From assembly GCF_019059575.1 (NCBI RefSeq), contig NW_024881870.1, positions 434,001-498,000 of the forward strand: a stretch of DNA of 64,000 nucleotides, given 5' to 3'. Origin of the DNA: Amphibalanus amphitrite (lineage: Eukaryota; Arthropoda; Thecostraca; Balanomorpha; Balanidae). The notes beneath the pieces are model-generated. The model saw nothing but the letters and a program-made list of their open reading frames with translations, was not told the origin of the DNA and did not search any database. Below, piece after piece: positions 1-14,908 of this stretch; the first letter of the stretch is position 1, and the number at the start of each line of letters is the position of its first letter. Made by a program: the position numbers and the translations under genes.

Positions 1-3000
1 AAGTGTGTACTACAGGGTAACTAATGGCTAAACACATGGCTGACCTGGATCTTTGCAAGCTGGATAAACGTAAGGAACGTCGTGGTACGCCATGCTCTGA
101 ATACGTGCCAGTGCGGACAGGTCCACTGTTCATCGCGAACTCGAGGTGCACGCTACAATGTTCTGCGCCAGCTCAAAACCATCTCCTGCACAAACTGTAG
201 CCCGGCGCTGATACCGCCGAGACGCAGCGCCGAGTGCAGGCGTACTCGGCTGGCTGGGACGGGAAGCCATCTAACCGAGGAGGCCAACGTACCCTCACAC
301 CACGTCACTCGCTCCCTTGGCGGAGGCGCCGGGAGCCGGAGCTAATTCATCACGGTGGGTCGTCAGTGCCGCCTGCTGGCTGGGAAGTGCAATTTGTGAC
401 GCGTGACGCCGTGAATTGCTACTGTTGAACAGTGCAAGCTTCCGCAAAACGGGCCCGGCGGGTCAGAAAACCTGCTAATTTTACCGCCATTTATCTCACA
501 CAAGGAGTATTATTTCATAACTACATAAGCCGGCGTGCTTGAAAGCTGATCCACTAACTTCGGCTACAGCCGAGGCATGTGACGCCGTGACGGTGTACAG
601 CTAACGCAAACTGACCTCAACAAGAAGTCCGGGACGCTCAATGATTCACGACTGACCACCGCGCTCGGAACGCCGCGGCCATCAATTATCAATTCGCATC
701 CACGTCAGAATCTGCAATCATCGCAGCAGCGTCTTCCCGTCCCTCCCACACCGGTTTCTTTCAAGGTCTGAAGGTTCGTCCGTCTCAAGCTCTGCAGCTT
801 CCCCGCCAGCTGCAATCTGTCACTATCAGCGGCACGGCGAGGCCAGACTCGCGGCTGAGTGATGCGCCCTGCACAGCTGCCGACCTTGCAGTCGAAAATA
901 GAGACGGACGGCGTGAGCCACAACACTCCACCTCCCTCCCACCCCGCGCTGCTGAGACTCAGAACACACGAGTGAAGCGGTCTATCTACATCACCTGTCA
1001 GTCATCGCATCCAGGACACCCACGGCACTAATCCCCCATGGTCAGACACCATTTCCGCCGCGGTGCCAATCACTAATGGACGTCCACTATCGCCGGCGAT
1101 TGCATGATGGTCGCCGATAGGTAGTGTCGCCCGGCCCAGTCGCTCCCGGAAAACCCCTGGACGTTCGGGACGCAGGAACGGTCTCTGACGTCAGTACAAC
1201 CGTGGTAAAGGTGCCGTTAACTTGTGACGACATGGTCATAGGTTACGCCGTGAGGCACGCACACGACACGGGTTATGCTAGAAAAGTGGCACGTCTGGGG
1301 TTCACGAAGCACGACACATGCGTAACTGCGTTTATCCTGACTAGTGCAAGACATTTTGCGGGAATTCCTTTTACAACCAGACCCTATTTTCAAGGTTTTG
1401 TGTCAAATTGTTCAGCTGCACCACAGCTAGGTATTGTTCAAAACTCATATCAGATCCCGCGGGTAACACATCCACTGGGAGTACCTATATGAAGCTCAGC
1501 ACCCATCCAGGCGAGCGATCAGTGTTATCAGTGCCCGGGTCACGCGCCTGGTGTACTCCCCTCCCCCACCTCCCCCCTACGCGTCCGATCGATACTGTAC
1601 CTATACAGGTCAACAGCTGGCCGGGTTCGCTCCCAAAACACCACCGCCACCCACCACCAGGACCAGCCCGGTAAGTTGCGCAGTCGGCAATAGCCTAGCC
1701 CCAACCGTTTGCTAGTTTTCATGTCGTACAGGGCAAGTTTACGACCGGCCGACTTTCACCAGGACTCATGAATCTGCCAACGCCGAGTGGCGGCTTCTGC
1801 ACAGCGCTGCCTGCTGCGGCTCACGGCCGACGCCCACACCTGCCCTTCGCGGCCGGGGCGAGCGACGACCGGCCGACTTACTGCGCCGCAGGTTCGAGCC
1901 GGTCAGGCGCCGTCGAGGGTGCTGAAGGGAGAGGATGATTGGGAGGGTGAGATGGCAACTGACGAGAAGCAGCCGACGGGCTCGGGGAGGGAGGGAGGTG
2001 ACACAGACTGTGGGGATTCACCACACGGATGCGACTTCAGTGAGGAAGTAGGGCGATCGGAAGATGCATCCGGTTACGATGGATTGTAAGACCATCGACA
2101 TAAATGACAGCAACGGAAGCTCTTACATACGACGGGCGTCAAGCGAATCCAAGCAATTTGTCAAACCACGGAGAAAGCGTCTGGTGACTTTAAACAGCAT
2201 ACCGTCCCCAGCCGTCACTCAGTAGGGAATCCCACAGCTGGACAAAGCAGAACCCCCACCCGCGGTGCGTCACGCCGGCGCGGCCCTCCGCCCTGCTCTC
2301 CAGACCACTCGGAGCGCGGATTGTGCGTCACTAGAGGTCATCTGAGCCGCAGCGGCGCGCTCTGTGTCCTCTGAAGGCACCGGCGCTATCCGACCGACCG
2401 ACCGGCCACGTGGGGACCAAATTAGGGGAACCGCTCGTAAAACCGGCCTTGGGCGGGCCGCCACGGCTGTTAGAGCCCGAGCCGAGTGTCATCTTCACAC
2501 ACGGCGCCGGGCGAGAAGAGATGGGAACGGAAACGAGGGCGGAGGCGGAAACGGGGACAGGGACGCAGCCTCCTCACAGGACGGATCGGCAGATGGGGAC
2601 GCCAACGAATGACTCGAACACAGGGAGCAGACGGGGTGACCCTGACACTTGACAGCCGCCAAACCAGCGGGACAGAGAGTAGTGTGGCGGAAAAACTGCC
2701 GACCAGCGACTGAACCAGGCCGTACTGCAGCAAACAAACCCAGAAAGTCGGCAAATACACAAGCGACAGGGAGACGGCGACCGAAACCGGACCCGGCCGT
2801 GACGACTCCGTTTCTACAACAGAGACGCATCAGGCCGGATCCAAACGGAACTCGAAACGGCCTGGAAACAGATAGATAAATGGCCCTGCCAAACGAATGG
2901 GCTGTTTTGGAGAGGCTTTGAGTTGTCCGACTGGGACGCTTGTTACAGCGTCGCTCGGTCGTCGGCCAACAGAACAGCGGTCGATGGATGTACGACCTTT

Positions 3001-6000
3001 GTCTGGGTATGCCAGGCGTCTGGGAAGTCTGGGCCCCCTGGCGCCAGCGACAATAGAACTCGGGGGGGGGGAGACATCCTAAGGGAAGGAAGACACTCTG
3101 CATGCATCGACTAGCGCGGACGACACGTCGCGAGCGTCCTAAATCAGCCCAGCATCCGGCCTGTTTGTCTGCCTGTCCTCGTACTAGCGTGACTACTTCC
3201 GTCAGTTTCCGACGTTATCGCCAGAGTGAATCGCTATATGCAATAGCGCCAAAGCATGTTCCGCTATATCGGCCAAATATGCTGTACTAATATACTTGTA
3301 CATTGCATAGGCCCATTTCGTCGTTATGGTATCCAGCCTTTAAAAGCGGACGCCAACAGGAAACCCATTTAAGTTTAACTTATTCAAGGCGGAGTATCTC
3401 AATTCTAAATACCTACACTAGAGCTCCATACAACTATACATAAGGTGCAGGAGTTGACAAAAAAAATCGATCTACTGGAATGATGCTTTGACTCAATGAG
3501 GTTTCGTTAAGCCGGCATCTCACTTTCCTCCTATTTTCTATTCAACCTTGTCTATTTCAGTTTAATTCCTCAGCACCCACCCCCAAAGATCCTGTGGGTA
3601 TTTTGGTCCATTGACGTTATTCCCTCAAGTACAACAAAGCGCTGATCATGCTTACTGCACAATCGTCCCAGCGGACTCATCGGCTTCGCGCACTACGGGG
3701 ACCATTCAAAGTCGATTTCACTTACGACGGGGCGTGCCGTGTCCACGTAGACGGACCTGCGCTGCGCACAGGGATCGATTTGTGGTCCGAATACGCGCAC
3801 CAAACGGTTCACAATTCAGGGCCAATGACTGGTGGGACCGGGTGTCTCACGGCAACCGTATCAACATCGCAGCACCCCCGCTGCAGCGTACGGACACAGC
3901 ACGTCACAAAAGCGAGGCTCGAATGTTAAATGCGCGCTTACTGTGCAAAGGGTATTAGCCTAATGGCCATTCAACTCCAAACCGATCATGGTTCAACTAA
4001 ACATAAAACTGAGTCAACTTTTGAACACTCAAGCCACGTTGACTTGCGAGTCATGCCGAATGTCAGTCACTTTCGAGGCATCAAACCCATCCCGTCCGTG
4101 AGCCGGCATCCATTCCGCTCGTGAGCACCTGACCCGGCTACCGTCCTGCCATTGTGAACACCGGCCGCCTGCAACTAACAAGCAAGATCGGTATATCAGC
4201 ACGGTACAGACGATAAGGGTCAACCCATGCATGAGTTAGCAATAAACAGTTCCAGGCGAATGCGGGTCACCTCACAAATTTGTTTGCAAATGCCAGGCAA
4301 ACATGGCTACACGGGTCACCTCGGACTAATTTACGAACGACAGCCAAGTGCTAGCGGCAAGGTGTAAATATTCCAACTGGCGTTCCTAACGGGTATATAA
4401 TGTATATTATGCGTTGATTCTTCAATATAAACACTACAAGCCAATAGACCATTGTATATTTGCGCTTCCTTTTTACTGGGACTAAATACTTATGAATTTA
4501 GCAATACCAGAACAAGGACTGATAGTCACACAATCATATTTCATTTTGTCGAAACAAACCCTGTGACATGACTTGGCACGAGTGTGAAAACCGTCACACA
4601 GTGCATACCCACGATGCTCTGGTGAGAAGGCAGCGGTAAAAAAATGCGCAGTAGGGTAACAAGGCGATTGTGTCAGAAGAAGCCGTGAGCCTTTTGTCAG
4701 CCACGCGAATGAAGCCCACAACAGGCAATTTCATGCTGAAGCCTCATCCTGCAAAGTGAAATATTGCCGCTCAAAATATCATGAAGGAGCTGTTAGCAGC
4801 ACATCAATCAAACAAAAATATTCTGGCCCCAAATTAAATGCAAAAGGCGGCAAAACCAAGGGTCAGTAGGTATAGGTTCGGGGTTCCTCAGATCTCATAG
4901 GCCCAGGCAGGGCCCAGGATTCAAAATACACATTACACATGCAGAGGTTGTGCGTAACCTATCCACGCAACTGGCCGTCGCCACGTCACTCCATCTGGAC
5001 CGGACACAGTACGTGACAAACAACACAAGGTCGCCTGCCGGGCGGTGCTCACAAAAAGCGGCTGTACCGGTCCACGCAGTACTTCAGAGGCACTGACGGC
5101 CGGCAGGAGATCACTGTCACCTGAATAGACATCGATATAGGCAGGGAGACAGGCGAGGGACGTGCAGGAGATTGGGACGACAGAGAAAGGTGAGCATCGG
5201 CTGATACCGAGCTGGACATCGCACGGGATTAACTGCGACGTAGGAGAGGGTTAAATCACAATAACAATGGCGGAACTTGAGAGAAGACAGGTGCGTGCCC
5301 ATCATAAAGATTCAAGAACAGTCGGTGATTTGCTGTGTGAGGTTCTGCAGAAGTACAATGGGCTAGGTATGTATCAAAATTATGAGCCATTGTGTTCCCG
5401 ATATTGGCTCAAATCGGTCTCGACCTCTCATGTTTACCCGATGCAGCCACGTCCAGTGGTGGCCGTCAGAGGCCCCTGTTTACTCGAACACAACTGGGAG
5501 GTTCTGCATGCGCGGAACCAAGGTCACTACACCATCCAGGGCAGACAAGAGGCTCTTATGGATCAGCCGCGGGCAGTCGTCGGCGTATTGAATTCGCAGA
5601 GAGACCACAGAGGGCCCACGGAAAGGAAAATGAATCGGTAATAATATCGCAAAGAACGAGAGAGGCACTGTAACAATATGGGAGGGTTACATCACGGAAA
5701 TGGAGCAAAATTGTACACATACGCGGCACACACAATACCAAGAACGGAGACCCAAGACTCGGAGACTGTAGACACGACATCGCTGCAACTGAGGGGTGTG
5801 GCTTCACTCTCAGTCACGGCCGGGCCGCGAGGCATGGGACCGGGCTGGGCACGACGGTCGGGTCTTGGAGCGGAGAGAGCTGTCCGGTGACCGTAAGGAA
5901 CCGGCTCTCGGTGCCGAGGCCCGGGGAGGAGAGGAGCGGCACCGGAGGCCCACGCAGGGGCCGCAGTGCCGACCGGTCGACCGAGCTCGGTAAGGGAGGG

Positions 6001-9000
6001 GACACAGACCGGTTTGTTATCTGATATCGAAAACACCGAGCTGGCTAAAGCTTTAAAGACTTACCCCGCTCTCTCGGATGTTTGCAGGTAATGTGGAAGG
6101 TATTATTGGTTCTCTAATCGCCTGAGAAACGCCTAGGATAAGTGAACTACCTTTGCAATGCTAAGGAGCTGAGATTGGTCATACTGTTGATTTGAGATAA
6201 ACATTTTCGATCCAGTTCGTATTTCCTTGTAAGTTGTAGGAAATACGAGGAATGCCAGTTTTGCAACAACTGCACGTAAACATTTGAGCAGTTCAACGTT
6301 TGCATTCTGCACTTTTTTGGGCGAATTCAACTTCAGTCCCTCTTCCACCTCAAGCTGCAGAGCCTCATTGACCATACCAAACACCCAAACACTTACATAT
6401 CGCACAAGGTTCACCCGTTGCACCACTACTGATCTCCAGAACAGGTTTACAACAAACAGAGTGCGGAGCCCGTTCCTGAAAACTCCTCGCGCCGTCTCAC
6501 AATGGGAAAATCCAGCACGCTGCCTGGTATACCCGCCATGAGGCGATGTGACGTATAACCACGTGGATCCCAAAACATCCACCGTGCCCTTCGGAGACAG
6601 GAGAAACAAGTTCATCACGTGATCTGTGAGCCGCGTCAAAACATCGGAAACCATCCCAACCATCCCAACCGACTGCAGCCTCGAACACTGGAGAACATAT
6701 AACGCACCCTGGTATAACGCCACCTCGCACTGATTGAAGCCTATTCACCCACCAGCCCCACGCACGCACAACGACGGCGCGGCGGTGCAGCACAGGCACC
6801 CTGCGCAACGTAATTCGTCTTCACCGGAGCTAAGCACCACCTTCAACGGCCGGCTGCGGCCCGCGGTCAGAACAGATGACCCAATAAAGTGACTGGCTGC
6901 ATCAACAGCGTCCGTATTTGTGCTCCACACCGGCGCCTGGGGACTGCCTCCGCCACAGCTGGCTCCTCGGGGCCCGTTCGACCGCGAGCCAACCTCTGAC
7001 GTCCTCAGTCGCCCACGACGCACATAAGGCGTCGACTTCGCCCCTTGCGTGTTCAGTTTTGGAGCGGCACAGTTCTCTGAGGGAACTGAAAGGTCGGAGG
7101 ACAGTGATCTAACACATCGTCTAGCGCGGTCAGCGGCCAAGGTCACCTAATCGGGCCACTTGAGGTCGTTACCCGGTCATCTTCCTCGACAGAAGAGTAG
7201 TTGTCTGATGGTCTGAACAGCTGAGGTCATGCTTAATGTCCAGATGCTGAGAAGGCGACTACTCGCGACTTACGTGGCGGTGGTAGAGCAGCAAGCTATC
7301 ATCAGTAACATCCTTAAAAATATAGGGAAGCATTAACCGATATTTCGATAAGGAGTTGACCAAATCTGAACTTTAGGTCGAAAAACACCAAGGACCAAAG
7401 CCTTCACTCTAATCCCCAAATGCTCCACCGAACGTATGCCTACCGCTACGCAAAAACTCACAATCTCTATCTTCGGCAAACTTTTGTTTTCGAGATAGGT
7501 AGTAACCTTGAAACATGAAGATAAAGCTACACGACTGTAAGGATAGATACCATAAATGATTGTGGTCGATGATCACGGACTAAAAAGCAACTTCAGCGAA
7601 ATCATGGCGTGCATTTTTGGAACCTTTGAGAGAAAACCGTCAAATTTCCCAAAACTTCAGCTAATCCACAATATCTCATCTCTGCACAGTGCAGGGGTTC
7701 AGGCGTGCCGTGACGCCGCATCATCCACATGCAGCAATAGTTCAACGTGACCTACGTGATGAGCCGCTTTATAGGATCATACATCAGCGCCCAGTTGTCG
7801 GAGGAGATCAAAAGCACCAAGGTTCACCTGGATGGGTGGGTGTAAGAGGTTGATGGTAAGGGTGGCTGTTCACCTACTGGTCTAACGGAGAGAGCTAACA
7901 AGACCGGTTGGACATCTGATTGAGTCCAACGGCCGCCGAAAAACAACAACTTGTCATGGTGGGTTTTTCTTTCGCGCTCTGTTCAGGTCTTGAACGGGAT
8001 CCAAAACGTTTCACTTTAAATTTGGGATAAATAACACGGCGATTGCCAAGTCTCAACAGACAGGCAAGAGAGGATTCATTTCTTTGTGAATAAAAATGCA
8101 GGCATAAAAAACAAATGTGTAGTATCTATCAAATGGAATATTGGGGATCGTGAAAACAGTCGTATTTCGTACCACTGGACCAGTCAACGTGATGCGTTCA
8201 CTATACATACATCGCCCAATTTCGCCAGACTTGCTTACACTACAAACAGGAGACGACCATCGGCTCATGGCAAATTCACCCAGCCAAAAATAACGATCAT
8301 GATGCAATATCAACGTGCCCCATCTTGCTCCACACCTGCTCCAGATTCATAGTGTCAAGGAAGTGAAGGACTATAGTGTTGAGGAAGACGAGTCTTGGAA
8401 GAATCACACGGTATACTGCAAATGCACATGGTTTGAACATGGATAACAACCATGGCAAGGAACAGCATGGACTATGGATCGGTGTCCGGTTTTAAACTTC
8501 CAACAGGCTTCAGACAAACTTACAAGTTACAACTGAGCCAGTTACAGCGTCATAATAACTGAGCCAATCGTACTCAATACATCGGTCTCAGCTGCGCGGA
8601 CGTTCAAGGACGGAAGGGACATTCACTCACACCGGGGTCATGACCTACAGGTGGAAACTATGTCACCGATAGCCGGATAATGACACCGAGTTCGCAGCAC
8701 ACCTCAGACAGACGGAAATTTCCTGACGTCATAATAGCCGAACCGGCCGCGACGAGACCCATTGTGCGCTGAAAAATACGCTCGCTACGTTTAACTACGA
8801 TAAACGTTGTCCGCAGACTTTCGACATCAAACCAACTTAGCCAAGTAAGAGGTTACGGAACAATTCAAAGAAAGTAAAACCATTTGTTTCCAGCAGTGCG
8901 CTAGAGCGTAACCAGTGCCATAGCGTCACACCAATTATGTCGCCCGCATCTCCATCCCCCGCGCCACCGTCACAGACAAAAGTGGCTTCGTCACGACCCA

Positions 9001-12000
9001 GTCACGGTTGCCCTGTCGACCGTGACATCCGCAAACCATCGCGTCACGAGTACCGCACGGCTACCGCACGTCCCAATAGCTCCTCAGAGCCCCAGCGTGT
9101 GCTCAGACTTCAGAGTGTGTGCCATCAGTCATAGCCTATTTTTCCAGGATCGACCTAGTTTGCTGCGAGTCATAAAGATTGCTGGAACCTGGTGCTTGTG
9201 TGGTCCGCACACGGGTGTTTGGACTATTTTCATTGATGTGGGAGTCTGTTGAACGTGTTTTTCAGCAAGCAGCTTCTTATAAGAAAGCTCTAATCATATT
9301 TGCACTTCGAACAAAACTACTCAGTAGCTAGCTAACTAACGAGGATGAGTAACGAGGAAGTCAGTATGAGAACTTTATTAAAGTTCAGCGATTTCACCTC
9401 ATGGTCTACATAAATAAAGCTACTTTGAGCAGACCCAGGCGGTTCTAAACTCAAAAACGTACGCCACCACATCACTTTCGCCACCCATTACAATTCACAA
9501 TGAAAGCAACGAAACCTCCCAGCACTATCCGGCAAATTGCTGCTTGCTTGACCAATCAAAGAACATTTGCCCTGCACATTTTGCACAGAACCGCAGGTAG
9601 GGCCGCGGTGGCGCACGCGAACCTCCCTCCCTCCCCTAGGGGAGCCGACGGTGTGCAGTTTTGCGGACGGCGGCTGTCACAAGGCCATCACCTTGGTAAC
9701 CGGTAAACAGGTGACTATCCGCGACCGAGAAGCGACAGGTGAGTGCCAGCATGACCGCCGACGGCGCCGCCGGGCCCAATCGATGGCACCACCCCCGCCC
9801 CGGCCCGCAGGAACCGCTGGCCGCCCCCGCCCCCGCTCCGACCTGGACCGGGGGTCGTCGGCCGCCCCCGCCCCGAACGGAGCAGCACCTTGCCTGAGGC
9901 ACCGCCGATCCGTTCACGGTGTTCACTCGATAGGCGGGCTTTTGAACTGACGACACCGTGGGTGGATCACGGGCAGGCCACGTGCAGCGCGCTTCAGGTC
10001 CTTGCACTGGAACCGGTGGTCGTCGAGCGTCTGAACGCGAAAGTTTAACTGCGAATGGCAAACTTAAGCGGAGGTAATTTTAAAATAGCGGGGTAACTTT
10101 GATCAATGAGATCCATCCGCCGGCTTCCTTCCTGGAAGTATCGGTCGCACACGGACGCGTTCACGGTTCGTTCCTCCCAATCCCACGAGTCCGTTTGACC
10201 GCACCCCGCAGTACCGCTTAGTGGCTCCACAAGACCGCGCCAGTGCGGTAAGCTATGATTAAATGCATGCACTCGCCATTCCTTCCAAGCCGCACGTTGA
10301 ATTTACTTCACATAGCGATAACGTTATCAATCCACAGATTCACCTTCGTCGTTTTCAGCGTCATTATCAATGTACACCGCAACTATCAACCCTTCAATCG
10401 TCCCCGTCTCTCCAAACAAACTCCGGACCTTGACGATAGCATCGGTCCCTAATGGTAGGTCCGCTGTCGCAAATGTCAACCGCTACTGCTAACGCCACTC
10501 GCCGTCGCTAACTCCACGTGTTGTTGACGCTTTAGCCCACAGCATTTCCAGTCACTCATCGCGCAAACACCCTCACCACCCTCGCTCAAAGTCATTGGGG
10601 AGAGGGAGACGGGCGTATACCCCACCCTGCGCCCGCATCGGCCCACAATGCTGGCGTCGGCAGCTGAATGGTGTCAGCGCGTGCTTTCCACCAGCACACG
10701 GGCGCAATAGGCGCCGCTGTGATCAGCGGAACGGTGACGGCTGGAGCATAACCGCCGCGTGTTGTTGCGGGATATGTAGTCAATACAGAGTCAGTGCGGA
10801 GTCTGCGGTGGGTTGCATTGCGTGTTGACGCTCCACAGGGGTCTGGAAGGCGTTGTTCTTCGGGTGACCGGCTGACGTTGAAATGCGTGACTGGCTGCGT
10901 GGGTGCGCCGCACTCCATCGTCGGCAGCTGGGCAGGTCTCAGGCATGTCCAGGGTAGGTCTCACCACGGTTGAGCACGTCTCGGACACGGCTGAGCACTT
11001 CTGGACACGGCTGAATAGGGCACGCCCCGAACCGGCACGACCCAGGTCAGCCCAGTCTTCTCACCGATGACCGCTGCTTTCTCTGCCAAATTCGGTCGCC
11101 CCCGCGCCGCCTACTCGTCCGGGTATAATATTTCGTAGTGTTCCAGCCTCCCACACGTTCGCCCGTCCACCGGGACGACGGGTGCGTTGGCCTGAAGAGA
11201 CCGCTGCCGCAATGGGAGGATGCCCATGGCTGTAAGTCCCAGTCCCAGTATGTCAGTAAGTCTCAACTCTCAATAATCATGGACGCACTCTCAGCAGCCT
11301 GAGATGCAGTCTTGGTAGTCATGGACGCGGTCTCGATACGTCTGGGACGCAGCAGGAATGTTTATTGGTTTAGTGACGGCCGCTGCACTGTGCAGAGACG
11401 CAGACCTCCAGTGTCACCACCAGGGAGGTTAGATAGGTCCAGTGATCGTCACTGATGGGCTTCGTGGGGAGTCGGATAGAAGAGGAAGCACGATGAGCTG
11501 GTAGGCAAACAAAATAGTTAGTACCCGGCCATCCGTGCTGCCGTGTGGCCTGCGACAGTTCCGGCATGATGTAAACGAGTCACTCACGCATCCGTGCTCA
11601 AAATTTTTCATCAAAACAAAAATCCTTTTAAGCCAAACATACCTACTCCGGCGACAACAGCATACGTTATCGCGTGTGTGGACGTAACAAATGGAATATG
11701 ACCAATGGGAATAATCCAACGCAGGGCTCGTCGGGCGCATCAGCGGAATAGCAGCCGTGTTTGGAGCGACACAAGCCGTACGAATAGCCGCCGTCGTGTG
11801 CCGACAGCACGCTATCACGGCCCGAATATAGCGTCACGATAACTGTTGCGCGGGCTTAGTCAACACGCCACGGTCCGGAGGGGCGGCCAGGAACGGCCCA
11901 GGTATGGAGAGTACGCAGACGGGGACCGAGAATGGCCCAGAAATGGGGAGTAGGCTATGACACTTCACAGTCATCCCACCACCAGCGCCTTCGACCACTT

Positions 12001-14908
12001 TACAACTCAACTGGCCTTGCGATAGCGTTCCAAATAAAAACTCCCAGTCATCCTGGGCGCGACAGAACCGATATGACGCAACGGCAGTGACAATTTGGGC
12101 GCCCTTCTCCGTCGCCGTCACCTCCGCCAGTGCCGCCCCAAGGATCAGGAAGCCTGCCGGCGCGGCCCGAAGAGGTGATCATGTGGTCCAGCCTCGACCC
12201 AGTTCCGGCCCGACCCCGGCAGTGGAGGCGGCTCACCGCGAGCCGGAACGACACCGGTCAGCCGAGGGGAGGCGGGTGAGATGGCACACGGCCAGCACAG
12301 GGGAGAGGGAGGCGCGGTCGAACGATCGACCGGAAGGGGGGGGGGGGGGCGGAGACAGCCAGGCAGGAGAGACATGGCGGGACCGGAAGGAAAGCACAGG
12401 CAGCGCGGTGGCAACACATAGAACAGAGCGCAAATGCGACATACATTGGTGAACCTTGGGGGCGAGTTTTGGTAAGAGCTAGGCTAGGAACAGCAGGGAC
12501 AATGAAGAAACATGGTCGGCCCTGGGGCAGGCTTTGCGTGGGGCTAGGGACCGGAGGGAAGGTGACGCGGTCACTGGAAGGACACGATGCAATCATGCGG
12601 AGCGGCCGGTCAACACGGAACCAACGCCCATTAGACACGAGCCAATCTCGCGGTGACGAGCGAAAACAGCTCCTACGGTTACGCTACAGCCCAGCGGTCA
12701 CCGTGGTCACCGACTGGGAACGGCGCTACTACCAAAGGACAGAGTCTAACGCCCGATACACACAGCGGAACAAATAGGACGGGTATATTTAGACGTGACG
12801 CTTGTCTCGAAAACAACGGAATGGGTCCTCATTTTGAGAAGGGCTTCGGCGTTCCCAAAGGTCTGTCGTTTGTAGTTAACATTAGCCAACAGCTATCGGA
12901 GCTAATGGCAGTTGTGAGCTGAAGGTCGCGTTAGCTGGGGTGGCATTAAACCAACTGGGCCAAAGTGCGGGGCCAAAGGTTACACACGTGCCTCCACTGA
13001 GTCACGGCAGCAGAGGACCGAAAGGCATAGAAACGGTCCACAGGTCACATCGGTCTCGCGCTACAGACACTTATAGATCACCTTTGTTTCACGTTTGTGG
13101 ACACTTGTAGAGTATAGGTCAATTGAAAGGGGAACTAAAAGGCAGAATGGAAAATATTTCCTTAAGTATTCTATTCAATAAAAGCAGGTAAGTAGAGCAG
13201 GCTCATCCAAAAGCCCTGTGATCATAGATGGCGGATTACTAGGAAACGGGCGTTATATCCTGGAAAGTTTCCTCCGTGAGACGACGGTGACTTGCTGGGA
13301 AGCCACGGCCCATTTCTACTGCATGCCACACCACGACGGGCCACTTATGTAGCGTGATTGAATTCGAGCGCACGCGACAGCCGAGTTTCACCACGGGAAT
13401 CAAATGCCTCCGATAAAGAGAACGCTCGCGCCCATCTGAGCACGCAAGTCATTTACACGCACTGTAAATCTCCATGGATGTATCAGCGAATGTCACAATT
13501 TCGACTGTCGTGCGTATATGATCTTGGATGGAACCTAAGCTACCTGCAACTAGCAACACCCATAACTTATGACAATGTATCAACCATGAGTGTTTCTCTG
13601 TCAAACGAGAGCAGCTTCCTATAACAAACTGACAGCAGATTCCGTGACCTTCGCCACGCCAACACACCAGTCCCGTCGGCCGGTCGGTCAGCCACCTACA
13701 GCTACACGGCTCCGTCCCGAGGGAGCGAGAAACACCGCAGTCACCATCGCCCATCACTCATCCGCCGGGCCGTGGAGGCGGCGTGATGGACGCTTCCCAC
13801 CGTCAGCAGTCTCCACCCGGGCGAGACTGCACTCACAGCCGGTACAAACACCGCGCCGGTGCAGCCGCGGTGCAGTTTGGGTGCACCCAAACTGCACTCT
13901 AGGAGTGTGTAGAACTGTATAAATCAAGCTATCGCACAGGCCCGTTTGAGCTCTACACTTCTTCCATCGGCAAAGTCCAGAAATACAAACATCCCCGTGC
14001 GGCGATAGCTGTTCAGTCCTGAATCCCACCGTCCGACAGAAATTCCGAGCGGACCGGGCAGCGGTTCTGGCCACGTCAGTGCCAGCGCGGGTCACGCGCA
14101 GCCAGCGCACAAAGCCAGCGGTAGCGCAGTCAGCTGTGCGGTTTCCACCGCGGCAAACACCACGCTGGTGACACATGCGGCAGGCGGTGGCATTCGACAA
14201 AGGCCAGAGTACGGCAGAGTGGCACTGACAGCGACTGTCAATCTCGGCGGCAGAGAGTTGCAGCCAGAGATCGTTAAATGCCGAATCCAATAACATCCAC
14301 TCCGTTTGGAGCTATTCCGAAACATTTAGGATCAGCACAACACATTTAAATTTTGAACTTTTTTGCATTTTAAATCTGAGTGCCGAAGAAGCTCAGTGGC
14401 CAACAGTCCATATTGCATCACAGTCTACCAGCAGTCTATATTACATCACAGGACACGATCAGCTATCGTAGACAGCAGTGGGTACCTACAGGAAACATGC
14501 CCGCACGACCGGCCGACTGCAGGGGCCGTGTGCCGTGTCCCTGGCACACGGAGCCGCCCCCGCCCCCGCCCTCAGGGCTGCTGTGACCGGACGGCCATCG
14601 GAGAGATAGACACGTAGCGCCAGTGCCGGCGGGGAGACCGTGGCAGCGCGAAAATGTGGCACAGTGTACTGTGGAAATACGGGCACGATTCGCGCCGTCT
14701 GACCGGCCTGTGTGGTCCCACAGTGGCAAAAATATAGAAGAAAACGCATAAAAAACCTGGGGCAGCCGAACGATGCAACTGGGCAAGACACCGTGGGATA
14801 CTAAGAAATCAAGCCCACGAACCCTCGTAGGATGTTTGACCTAGACACAGTTCTCATTGTAATTGACTAATCACCCGTCGAAATCCGCATCAATATTCGC
14901 GCTGGGAG
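1..14908. other. No gene supported (intronic or intergenic)
   Basis: I read both strands and found only short open frames (mostly under 200 codons) with no recognisable domain, no conserved motif and no chain of exons with matching splice phases. The stretch includes GC-rich patches (for example 9770-9870 and 12100-12400), a run of 14 G at 12336-12349 and a perfect palindrome at 13870-13897. Because the P4-ATPase exon at 20880-21751 ends in a good splice donor and its next exon is not visible, this stretch may be intron of that gene; that is inference. Confidence 0.55.
13870..13897. repeat. Perfect 28-bp palindrome
   Basis: The 14 bases GTGCAGTTTGGGTG are followed at once by their exact reverse complement, with no spacer. 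Such a site could form a cruciform or bind a dimeric factor. It lies in a region without a recognised gene and no flanking target duplication is visible, so I do not assign it to a transposon. Confidence 0.85.

Noticed and set aside
6133-6723. A 196-codon minus-strand open frame
   Set aside because: No known motif, no supporting splice structure or neighbours; it could be an unrecognised gene fragment but I cannot support it. A protein search would decide.
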